A stretch of 64,000 nt of DNA, from assembly GCA_963934295.1 (NCBI GenBank), contig CAWVXY010000018.1, positions 1 through 64,000 of the forward strand. The letters are read 5' to 3'. Both the position numbers and the translations under genes were made by a program. The number at the start of each line of letters is the position of its first letter. Positions within the stretch are counted from its first letter, which is position 1. Shown here one piece after another: positions 38,222 through 47,734 of this stretch. The notes under the pieces were generated by a model. It was given only the letters and a program-made list of their open reading frames with translations. It was not told where the DNA came from and did no database searches. The stretch is from Seribacter sp963934295. GTDB taxonomy: Bacteria; Verrucomicrobiota; Verrucomicrobiia; Opitutales; Seribacteraceae.

Positions 38222-40594
38222 TTATTCGCCATAGGGAATCCAAATATTTTTCACTTCGGTTGCTTGCCGGAGAAACATTTTTCCTTCGGCCTGCTGGGAA
38301 TCGTTCCAGTTTATTGATTTTCCTTGGTTCACCCAGGTCCGCTTGAGGTTACCCGCGGAGGATTTTTCAATCAAGGGAGAGAGTCCGCCTGACCCAAAAT
38401 ACCATTGAGCATCGATCTCCATATGCCCAGCGAGGGTTTCGGCGACATCAGTATGTTTTGCGGTGACCAAATTAACCACGCCTGCCGGTAAATCTGAAGT
38501 TTCAAATACCTGATAGAGATCGGTGGCGGATAGGGGAAAGGGTTCAGATGGAACCACCACACAGGTGTTGCCCATCGCAAGCGCCGGGGCGAGGAGTGAG
38601 ATTAATCCAAGTAGGGGTGATTCGTCCGGACAGATCATTCCAATCACTCCCACCGGTTCGTTCATCGCCAGAGCGACTCCACGGATAGGAACGCCGTGGG
38701 CAGCCCCGTCATATTTATCCGCCCATGCCGCATAAGTAAATAATCGGTCAATGGAGCTGTTCACTTCCAGTTCGGCCGTATCTTGTTCGCAACCGGTCAT
38801 ACTGACAATGCGTTCGGCGAACTCGTTTTTACGGGCGGAAAGATTTTCCCCGAGATAATAAAGAATTTGGGCACGCAGGTGGGCGGTGGTTTTTCCCCAC
38901 CCTTTGGCACCGGCTGCCGCTTCCACTGCATTGCGGATATCCTTACGGTTTCCCTGTCCGACTTGGGCGAGCAATTTTCCTTCGGTGGAAAAGACCGGGG
39001 TGGAATATCCACTGTCCGGACGGGCTTGCTTGCCCCCGATAAAGAGTTTGGCGGTGCGGTCAATTTCTGCGCCCACCGGTTCGGACTTCCCAGGAAGAGC
39101 CTTAATTTCAGCCAGTTCATTCGTAGGGGTGTTTTTCGAACGGGTGTAGGCGAAAAGTCCTTCCTGACCGCCTTCGCGGCCAAATCCACTTTCCCGTCTG
39201 CCGCCAAATCCGGCAGCGGCGTCAAATTGATTGGTTGAATTAATCCAGGCCACTCCGCAGATCACTTTGGGGGCAATATCGAGGGCGAGATTGATATTTT
39301 CGGTCCAGATGGATGCGGCCAGGCCATAACGGGTATTGTTGGCCAGAGCCACTGCTTCAGCGGGTGTGCGGAAGGTCGTCCCGACTAAAACGGGGCCAAA
39401 AATTTCCTCCTGCATGAGTTGACATGCAGGGTCCACATCGGTGATGAGGGTGGGCGGATAAAAACAACCGGTCTCCGGTAGCTTAGCTGGGCAGGTGTGT
39501 CGTTCTCCGCCTTCTCTTAATCCATCCTCCACAATACGGGTGATGGATTCGAGCTGGCTTGGATCGACGATGGCTCCCATATCAATGGATTTGTCCATCG
39601 GGTCCCCGATCCGTAGTTTATCCATCCGGGCCCTGAGTTTTTTATGAAATATTTCCGCAATTCCTTCCTGTACGAAAAGGCGGGATCCGGCACAGCATAC
39701 CTGTCCCTGATTAAACCAGATTGCATCGACTAATCCTTCCACCGCACTGTCAAGATCGGCATCGTCGAATACGATGTAAGGGGATTTGCCTCCGAGTTCG
39801 AGAGTGAGTTCCTTGCCCTGTCCGGCAATGGCCTGACGGATTTTACGACCGACCTCGGTTGACCCGGTAAAAGCAACTTTATCAATTCCTTCGTGAGTCA
39901 CGAGCATTTGTCCAACCCGTCCATCCCCGGTAACGAGATTAACCACACCAGCGGGTAGTCCTGCTTCGATACAAATTTCTGCAAAGAGAAGTGCGGACAG
40001 GGAGGTGTATTCCGCCGGTTTTAGAACCACTGTGTTACCCATGGCAATGGCAGGAGCAATTTTCCACGCCAGCATCAGCAGGGGGAAATTCCATGGAATG
40101 ACCTGGCCGGCCACGCCCAGTGCCTGCTGGTCGGGCATTTCCTTTTCCATTAACTGAGCGGCTCCGGCATGATAATAAAAATGACGGGCGACCAGGGGGA
40201 TATCGATATCCCTGCTTTCCCGGATTGGTTTTCCATTATCCAAAGTTTCGAGAACGGCAAGGAGGCGCGAATGTTTCTGAACCAGACGGGCAAGAGCGTA
40301 GAGATATTTCGCCCGTGCCGGACCGCCGATTCCTTCCCATTCTGGTTGTGCTTTGCGGGCGGCATTTACGGCCCGGTCAATATCCTCACTGTCTGCCTGA
40401 CAGACATGGGCTAGGAGTTCTCCGTTTGCAGGATTCCTGCTTTCCAAAGAATCGCGTCCGTCCGGGCATTCAATCGAACCATTAATATACAGGCCCATAT
40501 TTCCGGAATGTTTAGCAATCCATTCCTTTGCCTGTTCAGCACTTTCCGGTGCCTCTCCATAATCCATTGTTTCCAAAATTTCCTTAACTTTCAT
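38222..40594 (-). CDS. ALDH16-type double aldehyde dehydrogenase
   Basis: A 790-residue protein with two aldehyde dehydrogenase domains. The first (about 40-490) is complete: TLELGGKSPYIVFDDADLDS carries the Glu and NQGQVCCAGSRLF the nucleophile, probably Cys300. The second (about 515-790) starts KLFIGGKQARPDSGYSTPVF, retains a nucleotide-fold core (AMNEPVGVIGMICPDESPL), but is shortened and has no catalytic Cys. This active-plus-pseudo arrangement is the ALDH16 hallmark. It is three bases after deoC, so oxidation of acetaldehyde or another product of deoxyribose breakdown is the inferred role. Confidence 0.92.
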   Translation of the reverse strand: MKVKEILETMDYGEAPESAEQAKEWIAKHSGNMGLYINGSIECPDGRDSLESRNPANGELLAHVCQADSEDIDRAVNAARKAQPEWEGIGGPARAKYLYALARLVQKHSRLLAVLETLDNGKPIRESRDIDIPLVARHFYYHAGAAQLMEKEMPDQQALGVAGQVIPWNFPLLMLAWKIAPAIAMGNTVVLKPAEYTSLSALLFAEICIEAGLPAGVVNLVTGDGRVGQMLVTHEGIDKVAFTGSTEVGRKIRQAIAGQGKELTLELGGKSPYIVFDDADLDSAVEGLVDAIWFNQGQVCCAGSRLFVQEGIAEIFHKKLRARMDKLRIGDPMDKSIDMGAIVDPSQLESITRIVEDGLREGGERHTCPAKLPETGCFYPPTLITDVDPACQLMQEEIFGPVLVGTTFRTPAEAVALANNTRYGLAASIWTENINLALDIAPKVICGVAWINSTNQFDAAAGFGGRRESGFGREGGQEGLFAYTRSKNTPTNELAEIKALPGKSEPVGAEIDRTAKLFIGGKQARPDSGYSTPVFSTEGKLLAQVGQGNRKDIRNAVEAAAGAKGWGKTTAHLRAQILYYLGENLSARKNEFAERIVSMTGCEQDTAELEVNSSIDRLFTYAAWADKYDGAAHGVPIRGVALAMNEPVGVIGMICPDESPLLGLISLLAPALAMGNTCVVVPSEPFPLSATDLYQVFETSDLPAGVVNLVTAKHTDVAETLAGHMEIDAQWYFGSGGLSPLIEKSSAGNLKRTWVNQGKSINWNDSQQAEGKMFLRQATEVKNIWIPYGE

Positions 40595-40597
40595 TTC

Positions 40598-41617
40598 TTA
40601 TCCGATTGCGTGTCGATAATTGGCCGAGTAGTGCCCGGTTACAAAGTGTTCAAGTTGCCGTTCGATATCCCCAAGCAGACTGGAAGCACCAAAGCGGAAA
40701 AGATCGGGTTGGAGCCATCGATCTCCAAGTTCCTCCTTGATGAGAGAAAGATAGGTGAGCGAATCTTTTGCCTTGGATATTCCCCCGGCTGGTTTGTAAC
40801 CGACATGGTACCCGGTTCTCTCGTAATAATCGCGGATTTGCCGAATCATGGTCAGACTGATCGGCAGGGTGGCATTGACACTTTCCTTTCCGGTTGAAGT
40901 TTTAATAAAATCTGCCCCCGCCATCATGCAGATCATTGAAGCCCGGGCCACATTGCGCAGGGTTCCCAGTTCTCCAGTGGCTAAAATTGCCTTCACATGG
41001 GCATCGCCACAGGCTTCCCGAAATGCTTTCATTTCATCGTACAGAGCCTGCCAGTTTTGGGTCAGCACATGACGACGCGAAATCACAATATCAATTTCCT
41101 GGGCACCTGCCTTGACGGATTCTCCAATCTCGGCCAAGCGAAGTGAATACGGGGAGAGACCGGCAGGGAATCCGGTTGATACTGCTGCCACTGGAATATC
41201 GCTCCCTTTGAGAGCGGACACAGCGGCGGGAACCATTTCGTGGTACACGCAAATGGCACCGGTATGGATCGTACCCGGTTCAATCTCCATTGCATCGAGT
41301 AAATCTCTTCGCACCGGGTATTTCGCTTTTTGGCACAACCTTCGGACCCGTTGTTCGGTATCATCTCCGGATAAGGTGGTCAGATCAATACAGCTTATGG
41401 CCTTGAGGAGCCAAGCTGCCTGATTGGCTTTCTTGATTGAACGTCTGCCGGGCAGGGTTTTGCACCGGCGTTCAATGGCTGAAGTATTTGCCTGTACAGA
41501 AAGAGCCCATTCGAGGTCTAATTCCATTCCTGGATTTCTTGGAAGGGAACGGTGATTGAAATCGGTAGTTAAGGTTGAAGAAGGCACAGTAATATAGAAA
41601 GGGTTAATATTTATCAT
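40598..41617 (-). CDS. deoC: Deoxyribose-phosphate aldolase
   Basis: About 339 residues, longer than the 259-residue E. coli enzyme and like the animal and long bacterial form. The core has AAVSTGFPAGLSPYSLRLAE, EIDIVISRRHVLTQNWQALY, VKAILATGELGTL and the Schiff-base lysine in ADFIKTSTGKESVNATL. It splits 2-deoxyribose 5-phosphate to glyceraldehyde 3-phosphate and acetaldehyde. The ATG at 41617 has GGAATAAC before it and is preferred to in-frame starts at 41632 and 41659. It is divergent from cdd-deoA-upp. Confidence 0.94.
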   Translation of the reverse strand: MININPFYITVPSSTLTTDFNHRSLPRNPGMELDLEWALSVQANTSAIERRCKTLPGRRSIKKANQAAWLLKAISCIDLTTLSGDDTEQRVRRLCQKAKYPVRRDLLDAMEIEPGTIHTGAICVYHEMVPAAVSALKGSDIPVAAVSTGFPAGLSPYSLRLAEIGESVKAGAQEIDIVISRRHVLTQNWQALYDEMKAFREACGDAHVKAILATGELGTLRNVARASMICMMAGADFIKTSTGKESVNATLPISLTMIRQIRDYYERTGYHVGYKPAGGISKAKDSLTYLSLIKEELGDRWLQPDLFRFGASSLLGDIERQLEHFVTGHYSANYRHAIG

Positions 41618-41714
41618 TGTTATTCCATCCATCCGTGGCAAGTTTCTTGTGTTCACCATTCGCTTGCCAGATCTTCAGCTTCGATTCAAACTAGAATTTT
41701 AATCCAATTTATTT

Positions 41715-42107
41715 ATGTCACTTTTTCAACAGGCTCTTGAAGTTCGCGAGCGGGCTCATGCTCCTTATTCCCGGTTTAAGGTGGGGGCGGCAATTCGGAG
41801 TTCTTCGGGAAAATTTTTTCTCGGATGCAATGTTGAAAATGTGGCTTACCCGGAAGGAACCTGTGCGGAAGCTGGGGCAATTGCGGCTATGGTTGCCGGT
41901 GGAGAAACCAGTATAGAAGAGATTTGTATTGTTGCGGATAGTCCGGTCCCGGTTTCACCTTGTGGTGGGTGTCGACAAAAGATTGCCGAGTTTTCCCAAC
42001 CCGACACTCCAGTATTATTAGCCGGTCTGGATGGCCAAATTATTCGTAAGACCATTGGCGAATTGTTACCGGATTCTTTTTCCTCATCTCATCTGCCCAA
42101 GGAATGA
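41715..42107 (+). CDS. cdd: Cytidine deaminase
   Basis: A 130-residue zinc deaminase of the small tetrameric type. NVENVAYPEGTCAEAGAIAA gives the CAE zinc/Glu motif and PVSPCGGCRQKIAEF gives the PCxxC pair. APYSRFKVGAAIRSSSGKFF matches the N-terminal family signature. It converts cytidine and deoxycytidine to uridine and deoxyuridine, feeding the phosphorylase encoded next. The stop overlaps the deoA start (ATGA), implying coupled translation. Confidence 0.96.
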   Translation: MSLFQQALEVRERAHAPYSRFKVGAAIRSSSGKFFLGCNVENVAYPEGTCAEAGAIAAMVAGGETSIEEICIVADSPVPVSPCGGCRQKIAEFSQPDTPVLLAGLDGQIIRKTIGELLPDSFSSSHLPKE

Positions 42108-43411
42108 ACATTCCGGTTATCCTGTCCAAAGTTCGTGATGGTACTGTGCTTTCTCCCGCAGAGTTGAATGGTTTTGCACAGGGATTGGCTTCAGGAGATG
42201 TGTCGGATTCTCAGGCCGGTGCTTTTGCCATGGCGGTCTGTGTGAATGGACTGACTGAAAACGAACGCATTGGACTTACCCTTGCGATGAGAGACAGTGG
42301 CAAAGTTCAAGAATGGAATCTTCCCGGTCCAGTACTCGATAAGCATTCCACCGGTGGGGTGGGAGATAATGTTTCCCTCATTCTTGCTCCTGCACTCGCT
42401 GTCTGCGGGGCCTACATTCCAATGATCTCCGGTCGGGGTCTTGGGCATACCGGAGGAACCTTGGATAAATTGGAAGCCATTCCCGGTTATCAAACTTCGG
42501 TGAGTGAAGACGATTTTCAAAATATTGTGGCCAAGGTGGGGTGTGCTATAGTTGGTGCAGGGGAGGGGATTGCCCCGGCGGATAAGCGGCTGTACGCCAT
42601 TCGTGATATTACTTCCACGGTGGAGAGTATTGATCTGATCACCGCTTCCATTCTTTCGAAAAAACTGGCTGCCGGTCTGGAAGGCTTGGTTCTTGATGTT
42701 AAAATCGGGAATGGGGCATTTATCAGCGATCCTTCGGATGCCCGTACACTTGCCCGTTCCTTGGTCAACGGGGCAAAGGGAACAGGCTGTAAAACGGCCG
42801 CACTTCTTACGGATATGGAACAACCTCTTGCTCCGGTGGCGGGTAATTCGCTCGAGATAAAAAATGCATTGGAGTTTTTATGTGGTTTGAAAGATTTTCC
42901 ACGCCTGAGAGAGGTGACGGTGGCACTTGGCGGGCAACTTCTTACCCTTGGTGGGTTAGCCAGCGATGCAAGGGAAGGGGAAGGAAATATTGTCCAGGCT
43001 CTCACGGATGGTCGGGCAGCAGAATGCTTTGCCCGGATGGTTTCGGCATTGGGGGGCCCGACTGATCTGCTTGATAATTTCTCAAAACGCTTGCCCCAAG
43101 CTTCTTTTGTCACCGATTTACATGCCACTGAGAGTGGATTTATTTCTGAAATTAATGTCCGCGCACTCGGACATGCTGTGATTGAACTTGGAGGTGGCCG
43201 TAAGCAACAGGATGATATTTTGGATTTGTCAGTCGGGTTGGATCAGATGGCAGAACGGGGGCAGGCGGTTTCATCCGGCGATCTGCTTTGCCGTATTCAT
43301 GCAAAAGATGAAAATTCCGCTCATTCAGTGTCGAAAATTATTCAGTCTTCCTTTACTCTTAGAGAAGGTCAACCAAGGCAGATTCCTCTGGTTGGCGAAC
43401 TCCTTGATTAA
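42104..43411 (+). CDS. deoA: Thymidine/pyrimidine-nucleoside phosphorylase
   Basis: A 435-residue phosphorylase with the diagnostic signature SGRGLGHTGGTLDKLEAIPG (about 109-128) and the phosphate-binding DKHSTGGVGDNVSLILAP. LVLDVKIGNGAFISDPSDA and the C-terminal domain (GDLLCRIHAKDENS) complete the family plan. It releases pyrimidine bases from (deoxy)nucleosides, making (deoxy)ribose 1-phosphate. Uracil passes to Upp, encoded next. Deoxyribose phosphate would pass, after a mutase not seen here, to DeoC. Confidence 0.95.
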   Translation: MNIPVILSKVRDGTVLSPAELNGFAQGLASGDVSDSQAGAFAMAVCVNGLTENERIGLTLAMRDSGKVQEWNLPGPVLDKHSTGGVGDNVSLILAPALAVCGAYIPMISGRGLGHTGGTLDKLEAIPGYQTSVSEDDFQNIVAKVGCAIVGAGEGIAPADKRLYAIRDITSTVESIDLITASILSKKLAAGLEGLVLDVKIGNGAFISDPSDARTLARSLVNGAKGTGCKTAALLTDMEQPLAPVAGNSLEIKNALEFLCGLKDFPRLREVTVALGGQLLTLGGLASDAREGEGNIVQALTDGRAAECFARMVSALGGPTDLLDNFSKRLPQASFVTDLHATESGFISEINVRALGHAVIELGGGRKQQDDILDLSVGLDQMAERGQAVSSGDLLCRIHAKDENSAHSVSKIIQSSFTLREGQPRQIPLVGELLD

Positions 43412-43426
43412 ATCACTTTAAAAACC

Positions 43427-44062
43427 ATGACAGAACATCTTACTATTATTGATCACCCCCTCGTTCAGCATAAACTCACTCTGATGCGCCGCAAGGAAAC
43501 CCCCAGTTCGACTTTTCGTCAGTTATTGTGGGAAACTTCTATGCTTCTCGCATTCGGAATTACCCGGGATCTACCGGTCGTTGATGTAAATATTGAAACC
43601 CCGCTTTGCCGTACCCGTTCACCTATTTTGGATGGGAAAAAACTGGCTCTCATTTCCATTTTACGGGCGGGTAATGGATTATTGGATGGTATCCTTGAAG
43701 TCATACCAGCGGCCCGGGTTGGATTTGTGGGGATGTACCGTGATGAGGAGACCCTGGAGCCGATTGAATATTACTGCAAAGTACCGGCTGAATTGGAAAA
43801 CCGTTTGGTGATCGCGGTTGATCCTATGCTTGCAACCGGTAATTCCTCTGTCGCTGCGATTGATCGTTTGAAAAAAGAAGGAGCACAGGACCTCCGTCTC
43901 CTCTGTCTGCTTGCCGCTCCTGAAGGAGTGGCCCGAATGAAGGAGGCTCACCCGGATGTACCTATTTTTACGGCATCACTGGATGAAAAACTCGATGACC
44001 GCGGATATATTGTTCCCGGATTGGGCGATGCCGGGGACCGGATGTTCGGTACCCAAGCTTAA
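43427..44062 (+). CDS. upp: Uracil phosphoribosyltransferase
   Basis: A 211-residue PRTase. The N-terminus has IIDHPLVQHKLTLMRRKETP, the middle LISILRAGNGLLDGILEVIP, and the PRPP-binding loop VIAVDPMLATGNSSVAAIDR is intact. The C-terminal DDRGYIVPGLGDAGDRMFGT is the uracil-binding region. It salvages uracil to UMP using PRPP. It is the third gene of cdd-deoA-upp, 15 bases after deoA. Confidence 0.97.
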   Translation: MTEHLTIIDHPLVQHKLTLMRRKETPSSTFRQLLWETSMLLAFGITRDLPVVDVNIETPLCRTRSPILDGKKLALISILRAGNGLLDGILEVIPAARVGFVGMYRDEETLEPIEYYCKVPAELENRLVIAVDPMLATGNSSVAAIDRLKKEGAQDLRLLCLLAAPEGVARMKEAHPDVPIFTASLDEKLDDRGYIVPGLGDAGDRMFGTQA

Positions 44063-44078
44063 ATTTTTTTTCATTATT

Positions 44079-45593
44079 ATGAGTGCTGATTCCCAAAATG
44101 AGATTCTTGATGTTGCCCTTATCGGGAGTGGAGTTATGTCAGCTAATTTGGGTGCTCTACTCAAATCGATCGACTCCAGTCTTAAGATTGAACTTTATGA
44201 AGTAACTGAGGATTTGTCCCACGAGAGTTCCAATGGATGGAATAATGCCGGAACCGGACATGCCGGAATTTGTGAATTGAGCTATACCCCTGATCGGGGA
44301 ACAGATGGAAAAGTTAAAGTAGGGAAGGCGGTGGAAATTTTCGAACAGTTCGAACAGACAAAACAATTCTGGGCGTATGCGGTTCGTACCGGGATGATTG
44401 ATCAACCGGGTGACTTTATCAATGCTGTGCCTCATATCAGTTTTGTCTACGGTCAGGAACAGGTCGATTTTCTGAAGTCCCGTTTTGAGGGAATGTCGGC
44501 CCATCCTTTTTTCTCGGAAATGGAGTATACCGAGGATCCTGATCAAATTTCTAAATGGGCCCCTCTTTTAATGGAAGGCCGAGAGGGTATGCCGGTAGCC
44601 GCAACCAGAATGAAAGCCGGAACCGATGTGAATTTTGGTGAACTTTCCCGTAAACTGATTCACTGGTTGGGTGGGCAGGAAGGCTGTTCGTTTTACTCTC
44701 ATAACCGTGTCACTGATCTGAATCGTTGCACGGATGGTTGGGAGCTTACGATCAAGGACTTGAAAACCGGAATCACTCGTAGTCAGAGGGCGAAATTTGT
44801 TTTTATTGGGGCGGGTGGAGGCTCGCTTTTGCTTTTACAAAAAGCAGGAGTTCCCGAAATTAAGGGTTATGGGGGATTTCCTATTGGTGGACAGTGGTTG
44901 GTCTGTGATGATCCGGAAATTGTTAAAAAGCACGACGCCAAAGTATATGGACTCTCTCCGGGCGCGGCACCAACCATGGCGGTTCCTCACCTGGATAGTC
45001 GCTGGTTGGAGGGGAAGAAAACCCTTCTCTTTGGACCCTATGCCGCATGGACCACCAAGTTTTTACACCGGGGTGGAAGTTTTCTTGACCTCCCCAGTTC
45101 GATTAAGTTTCACAATATTCTTACTCTTATAAAGGTGGGTATAAGTAATATTCCACTGGTCAGTTACCTCATTCAGCAGGGGCTTCAGAGCATGAATACC
45201 CGCCTGAATGAACTACGGAATTTTTATCCGTCTGCAAAAGCACAGGACTGGAAACTCATTGACGCTGGTATTCGAGTACAGGCAATTAAAAAAGAAGATG
45301 GGGATGCTGGAATCGTTCACTTTGGTACTGAAGTCGTAACCACAGAAGATAAAAGCATATCTGCGTTATTAGGAGCATCTCCAGGAGCTTCTGTATGTGT
45401 CAATATCGTCCTTGAAGTTATACAGAAATGCTTTCCTAAACTCTGTAAAAGAACAGAAGCACAAGCGAGGCTTAAAGAAATGATTCCCACCTACGACATA
45501 AACCTGGGGGCCATATCAGAAACTGACGAAATCAAGAAGTATATGGAGATGAGCAAATCTGCTGAGGAAGCACTTAAAATTCGAAGGAACTGA
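44079..45593 (+). CDS. mqo: Malate:quinone oxidoreductase
   Basis: A 504-residue flavoprotein. The FAD motif is DVALIGSGVMSANLGALLKS, and the Mqo signature WNNAGTGHAGICELSYTP follows near residue 50. KAGTDVNFGELSRKL and GAGGGSLLLLQKAGVPEIKG are also characteristic, and GIVHFGTEVVTTEDKSISAL lies near the end. It oxidises malate to oxaloacetate and passes electrons to quinone at the membrane. The start at 44079 is after upp; the frame is open upstream into upp, but that extension is an overlap artefact. Confidence 0.96.
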   Translation: MSADSQNEILDVALIGSGVMSANLGALLKSIDSSLKIELYEVTEDLSHESSNGWNNAGTGHAGICELSYTPDRGTDGKVKVGKAVEIFEQFEQTKQFWAYAVRTGMIDQPGDFINAVPHISFVYGQEQVDFLKSRFEGMSAHPFFSEMEYTEDPDQISKWAPLLMEGREGMPVAATRMKAGTDVNFGELSRKLIHWLGGQEGCSFYSHNRVTDLNRCTDGWELTIKDLKTGITRSQRAKFVFIGAGGGSLLLLQKAGVPEIKGYGGFPIGGQWLVCDDPEIVKKHDAKVYGLSPGAAPTMAVPHLDSRWLEGKKTLLFGPYAAWTTKFLHRGGSFLDLPSSIKFHNILTLIKVGISNIPLVSYLIQQGLQSMNTRLNELRNFYPSAKAQDWKLIDAGIRVQAIKKEDGDAGIVHFGTEVVTTEDKSISALLGASPGASVCVNIVLEVIQKCFPKLCKRTEAQARLKEMIPTYDINLGAISETDEIKKYMEMSKSAEEALKIRRN

Positions 45594-45602
45594 TTAAGAA
45601 AA

Positions 45603-46049
45603 CTACTTAACCACCATGACGCCTCTCATCATTGCGTAGTGCCCCGGAAAGGTACAAACAAATTGAAGAAGGCCTGGTTTTTTTGGCGCTTTAAATTTAA
45701 TGATTTCACTTTCTCCTGGACCTAGGAGTTTTGTGTAAGCCAAAACATCACCTTTAACTGCATCGGGAAGGGCATTGGTTGCATTTGCACCTGCCTGCAT
45801 CGCTTTACCTCCGAAGGCGATTGCGGATATACCTTCTTTTAAAATTACCAAATTATGTCCCATCGCAATCTTTGGGAGCGTGCCCTCGTTTTTGAATTCT
45901 AATTCGACCTGTTCGCCCGCCTTTACCTCAAATTCCTTAACGCTGAATTGCATCTGATCGTTTCCAGAAATTGATACTTTGGTAACAGCGTGAGCGTTGA
46001 TGAAGAAGAAACTAGAGAATAAAATAAAAGATAGTAATTTCATAAACAT
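45603..46049 (-). CDS. azu: Azurin-family cupredoxin
   Basis: About 148 residues with a signal peptide (LLSFILFSSFFFINAHA) and an azurin domain. It starts VSISGNDQMQFSVKEFEVKA; the first copper His is in MGHNLVIL, and the ligand loop is FVCTFPGHYAMMRGVM, supplying Cys, His and Met. It is a small periplasmic electron carrier. The ATG at 46049 has AGGG eight bases upstream and is preferred over one at 46079. It is convergent with mqo. A related cupredoxin domain is encoded at 46661-47725. Confidence 0.93.
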   Translation of the reverse strand: MFMKLLSFILFSSFFFINAHAVTKVSISGNDQMQFSVKEFEVKAGEQVELEFKNEGTLPKIAMGHNLVILKEGISAIAFGGKAMQAGANATNALPDAVKGDVLAYTKLLGPGESEIIKFKAPKKPGLLQFVCTFPGHYAMMRGVMVVK

Positions 46050-46321
46050 TTTATTTATCCCTAAATTTGAAAAATCCAACCCAAAGCAAAATTTTTTAAA
46101 TGGTTCGTTTCTTTCGTTTGTTCTCTAACAGTGAGCACAATTGATTTCTTTGGGTAAATGCTAAATTTTGGTTACTAGGATGCTGATTTTTAAATGAAGG
46201 ACTTTAGTTTAGATGATCAGAAATCCAGACGGTAAGAATTTCACCTGCAACTAAGAGGTTGTTAAAGAGATCGACAATTCATGGATTGAACGCAGGTTCT
46301 TGCTCTCACGAATTTGGTGCT

Positions 46322-46537
46322 CTACCTGAATGTATTGTTATTTAGTTCAGTGGATTTCTTTTGAATTTGCTCTAAATTTAAATGTAACGACAGATATTTG
46401 CTTTGGGCTGAATCAATTACAACTACCTGTCCATGAATCAAATCAGAACAAAGTTTTTTTACTAATTCTGACTTGATTGCTTCATCCGGACTTAAACCCA
46501 AGTTTGCGCTAAATCTATCAATTAATTCTTTAAACAT
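46322..46537 (-). CDS. Small conserved protein, paralogue A
   Basis: A 71-residue soluble protein starting MFKELIDRFSANLGLSPDEA and containing KSELVKKLCSDLIHGQVVVI. It is clearly paralogous to the 63-residue protein at 49287-49478 over residues 1-45, so both are probably real genes despite their size. I know no family for it. The pattern, a short helix pair then a beta strand with HGxVVVxD, could be a small binding or regulatory module. It is divergent from the cupredoxin gene. Confidence 0.65.
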   Translation of the reverse strand: MFKELIDRFSANLGLSPDEAIKSELVKKLCSDLIHGQVVVIDSAQSKYLSLHLNLEQIQKKSTELNNNTFR

Positions 46538-46660
46538 TACATTTTCATGTTCTCCATTTTAAATTTCTTACGCGGAACGGAAAAAAATCAAAAAAAAGAA
46601 TTTTATAATGCTCGATCTTTTAAGCATATCTTTAATATAGTTGATTTTATACCAATAATT

Positions 46661-47725
46661 ATGAATTTTCTTTCACCATTTATTCTAATATTTCTTTTCT
46701 CTTCGGTTACTATTTCTTTAGTTGGTAAGTCCGATTATGATGTTGTGATTGGAACCCGGCATGCTCAACTGAGATTTTCGAATGAAGTATTTGCGGTTAA
46801 ACCCGGGAGTCGAGTGAATCTGACTCTAGATAATACAGACGAGATGATCCACAACCTTGTTCTGTCCAATGGGGATTCGTCCGAAATAAATAGATTAGCG
46901 GAATTAGCCCTAAAACTTGGAGAACATGGAATGAAGATGGGTTTTATACCTAAAGATCCTTCGATTATTGCATCTATTGGACTGGTACAACCAGGGGGAA
47001 AGAGTACGGTTCAATTTATCGCCCCTTTGGAGAAAGGGGATTATTCTTATGTCTGTACTTTTCCTGGTCACTCTTTGACTATGCGTGGAGTGATGAAGGT
47101 GGTGGACGATCCATCGTCGGTTAATCTTGCTGAAATAAAAATTGCATCGCCCGGAACTACTCCAAAGAACGGAGTATTGGAAGTGGGGGCGGAAGCGAGG
47201 GTGGTTCGCGTGCATGTTTCTGGAGTAGATTCTGGACGTTCGATTGCGGTCGGATTGCCTGGTGGATTTAATTATTTATTCGATGCAGAAAAATTAATGA
47301 TTCGCATGGCGTGGACCGGTCCGTTTCTTAATGTGAGTAGGGATCGGAGAAGCAGGGGAGGGGGTCCATGTTCTATTCTTGGTAAGAAATTTGATGTGGG
47401 TTCGAGTGAATTTCCTTTACGGGTTGGAAATACGAACAAGGTTCCGGAGGTGCGTTTTGGTGGGTATTCAAGACTGGGTAATCCAGAATTTAAATACCAA
47501 GTTGACGGAGTTAAGGTTAGTCAAACAGCAACAGGAAGTCCGGGTGGGCAAGGTCTGACATACGGATTCAGGGTTATAGATGCTTCTGCAGACCTATATT
47601 TTTTAATTAAACCGGAAGGTGTGCGTGTATCTACAACTGCGGGTGAGTGGTATTCTAATCAAGGGTTTGTTAAGATTCCTGCAAATGAAAGTTCAGAATT
47701 TTTTATAAGTGTCGAGCAAATCTAA
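46661..47725 (+). CDS. Exported cupredoxin with a novel C-terminal domain
   Basis: About 354 residues. A signal peptide (FLSPFILIFLFSSVTISLVG) precedes an azurin-like domain (about 25-150) with EMIHNLVLSNG and the copper loop YVCTFPGHSLTMRGVM. The remaining 200 residues are beta-rich (ARVVRVHVSGVDSGRSIAVG, then GPFLNVSRDRRSRGGG and GQGLTYGFRVIDA) and resemble the extra domain found in PVC cupredoxins, possibly carbohydrate-binding; I cannot name it. The frame extends upstream to 46547, but the signal peptide supports 46661. It is ten bases before the propeller gene. Confidence 0.8.
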   Translation: MNFLSPFILIFLFSSVTISLVGKSDYDVVIGTRHAQLRFSNEVFAVKPGSRVNLTLDNTDEMIHNLVLSNGDSSEINRLAELALKLGEHGMKMGFIPKDPSIIASIGLVQPGGKSTVQFIAPLEKGDYSYVCTFPGHSLTMRGVMKVVDDPSSVNLAEIKIASPGTTPKNGVLEVGAEARVVRVHVSGVDSGRSIAVGLPGGFNYLFDAEKLMIRMAWTGPFLNVSRDRRSRGGGPCSILGKKFDVGSSEFPLRVGNTNKVPEVRFGGYSRLGNPEFKYQVDGVKVSQTATGSPGGQGLTYGFRVIDASADLYFLIKPEGVRVSTTAGEWYSNQGFVKIPANESSEFFISVEQI

Positions 47726-47734
47726 ATTAATTTC

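Noticed and set aside
42191..43128. Two long minus-strand frames inside deoA.
   Set aside because: Antisense shadows of a strongly conserved phosphorylase; no motif or ribosome site supports them.
43956..44078. Longer mqo start inside upp.
   Set aside because: The extra 41 residues come from the upp sequence in another frame. The FAD motif lies directly after the 44079 start, as in known Mqo proteins.
45594..46321. A tRNA or small RNA gene in the AT-rich spacers around azurin.
   Set aside because: No cloverleaf, CCA end or clear promoter-terminator pair could be found by eye; the larger spacers at 49479-49720 and 51521-51766 gave the same result.
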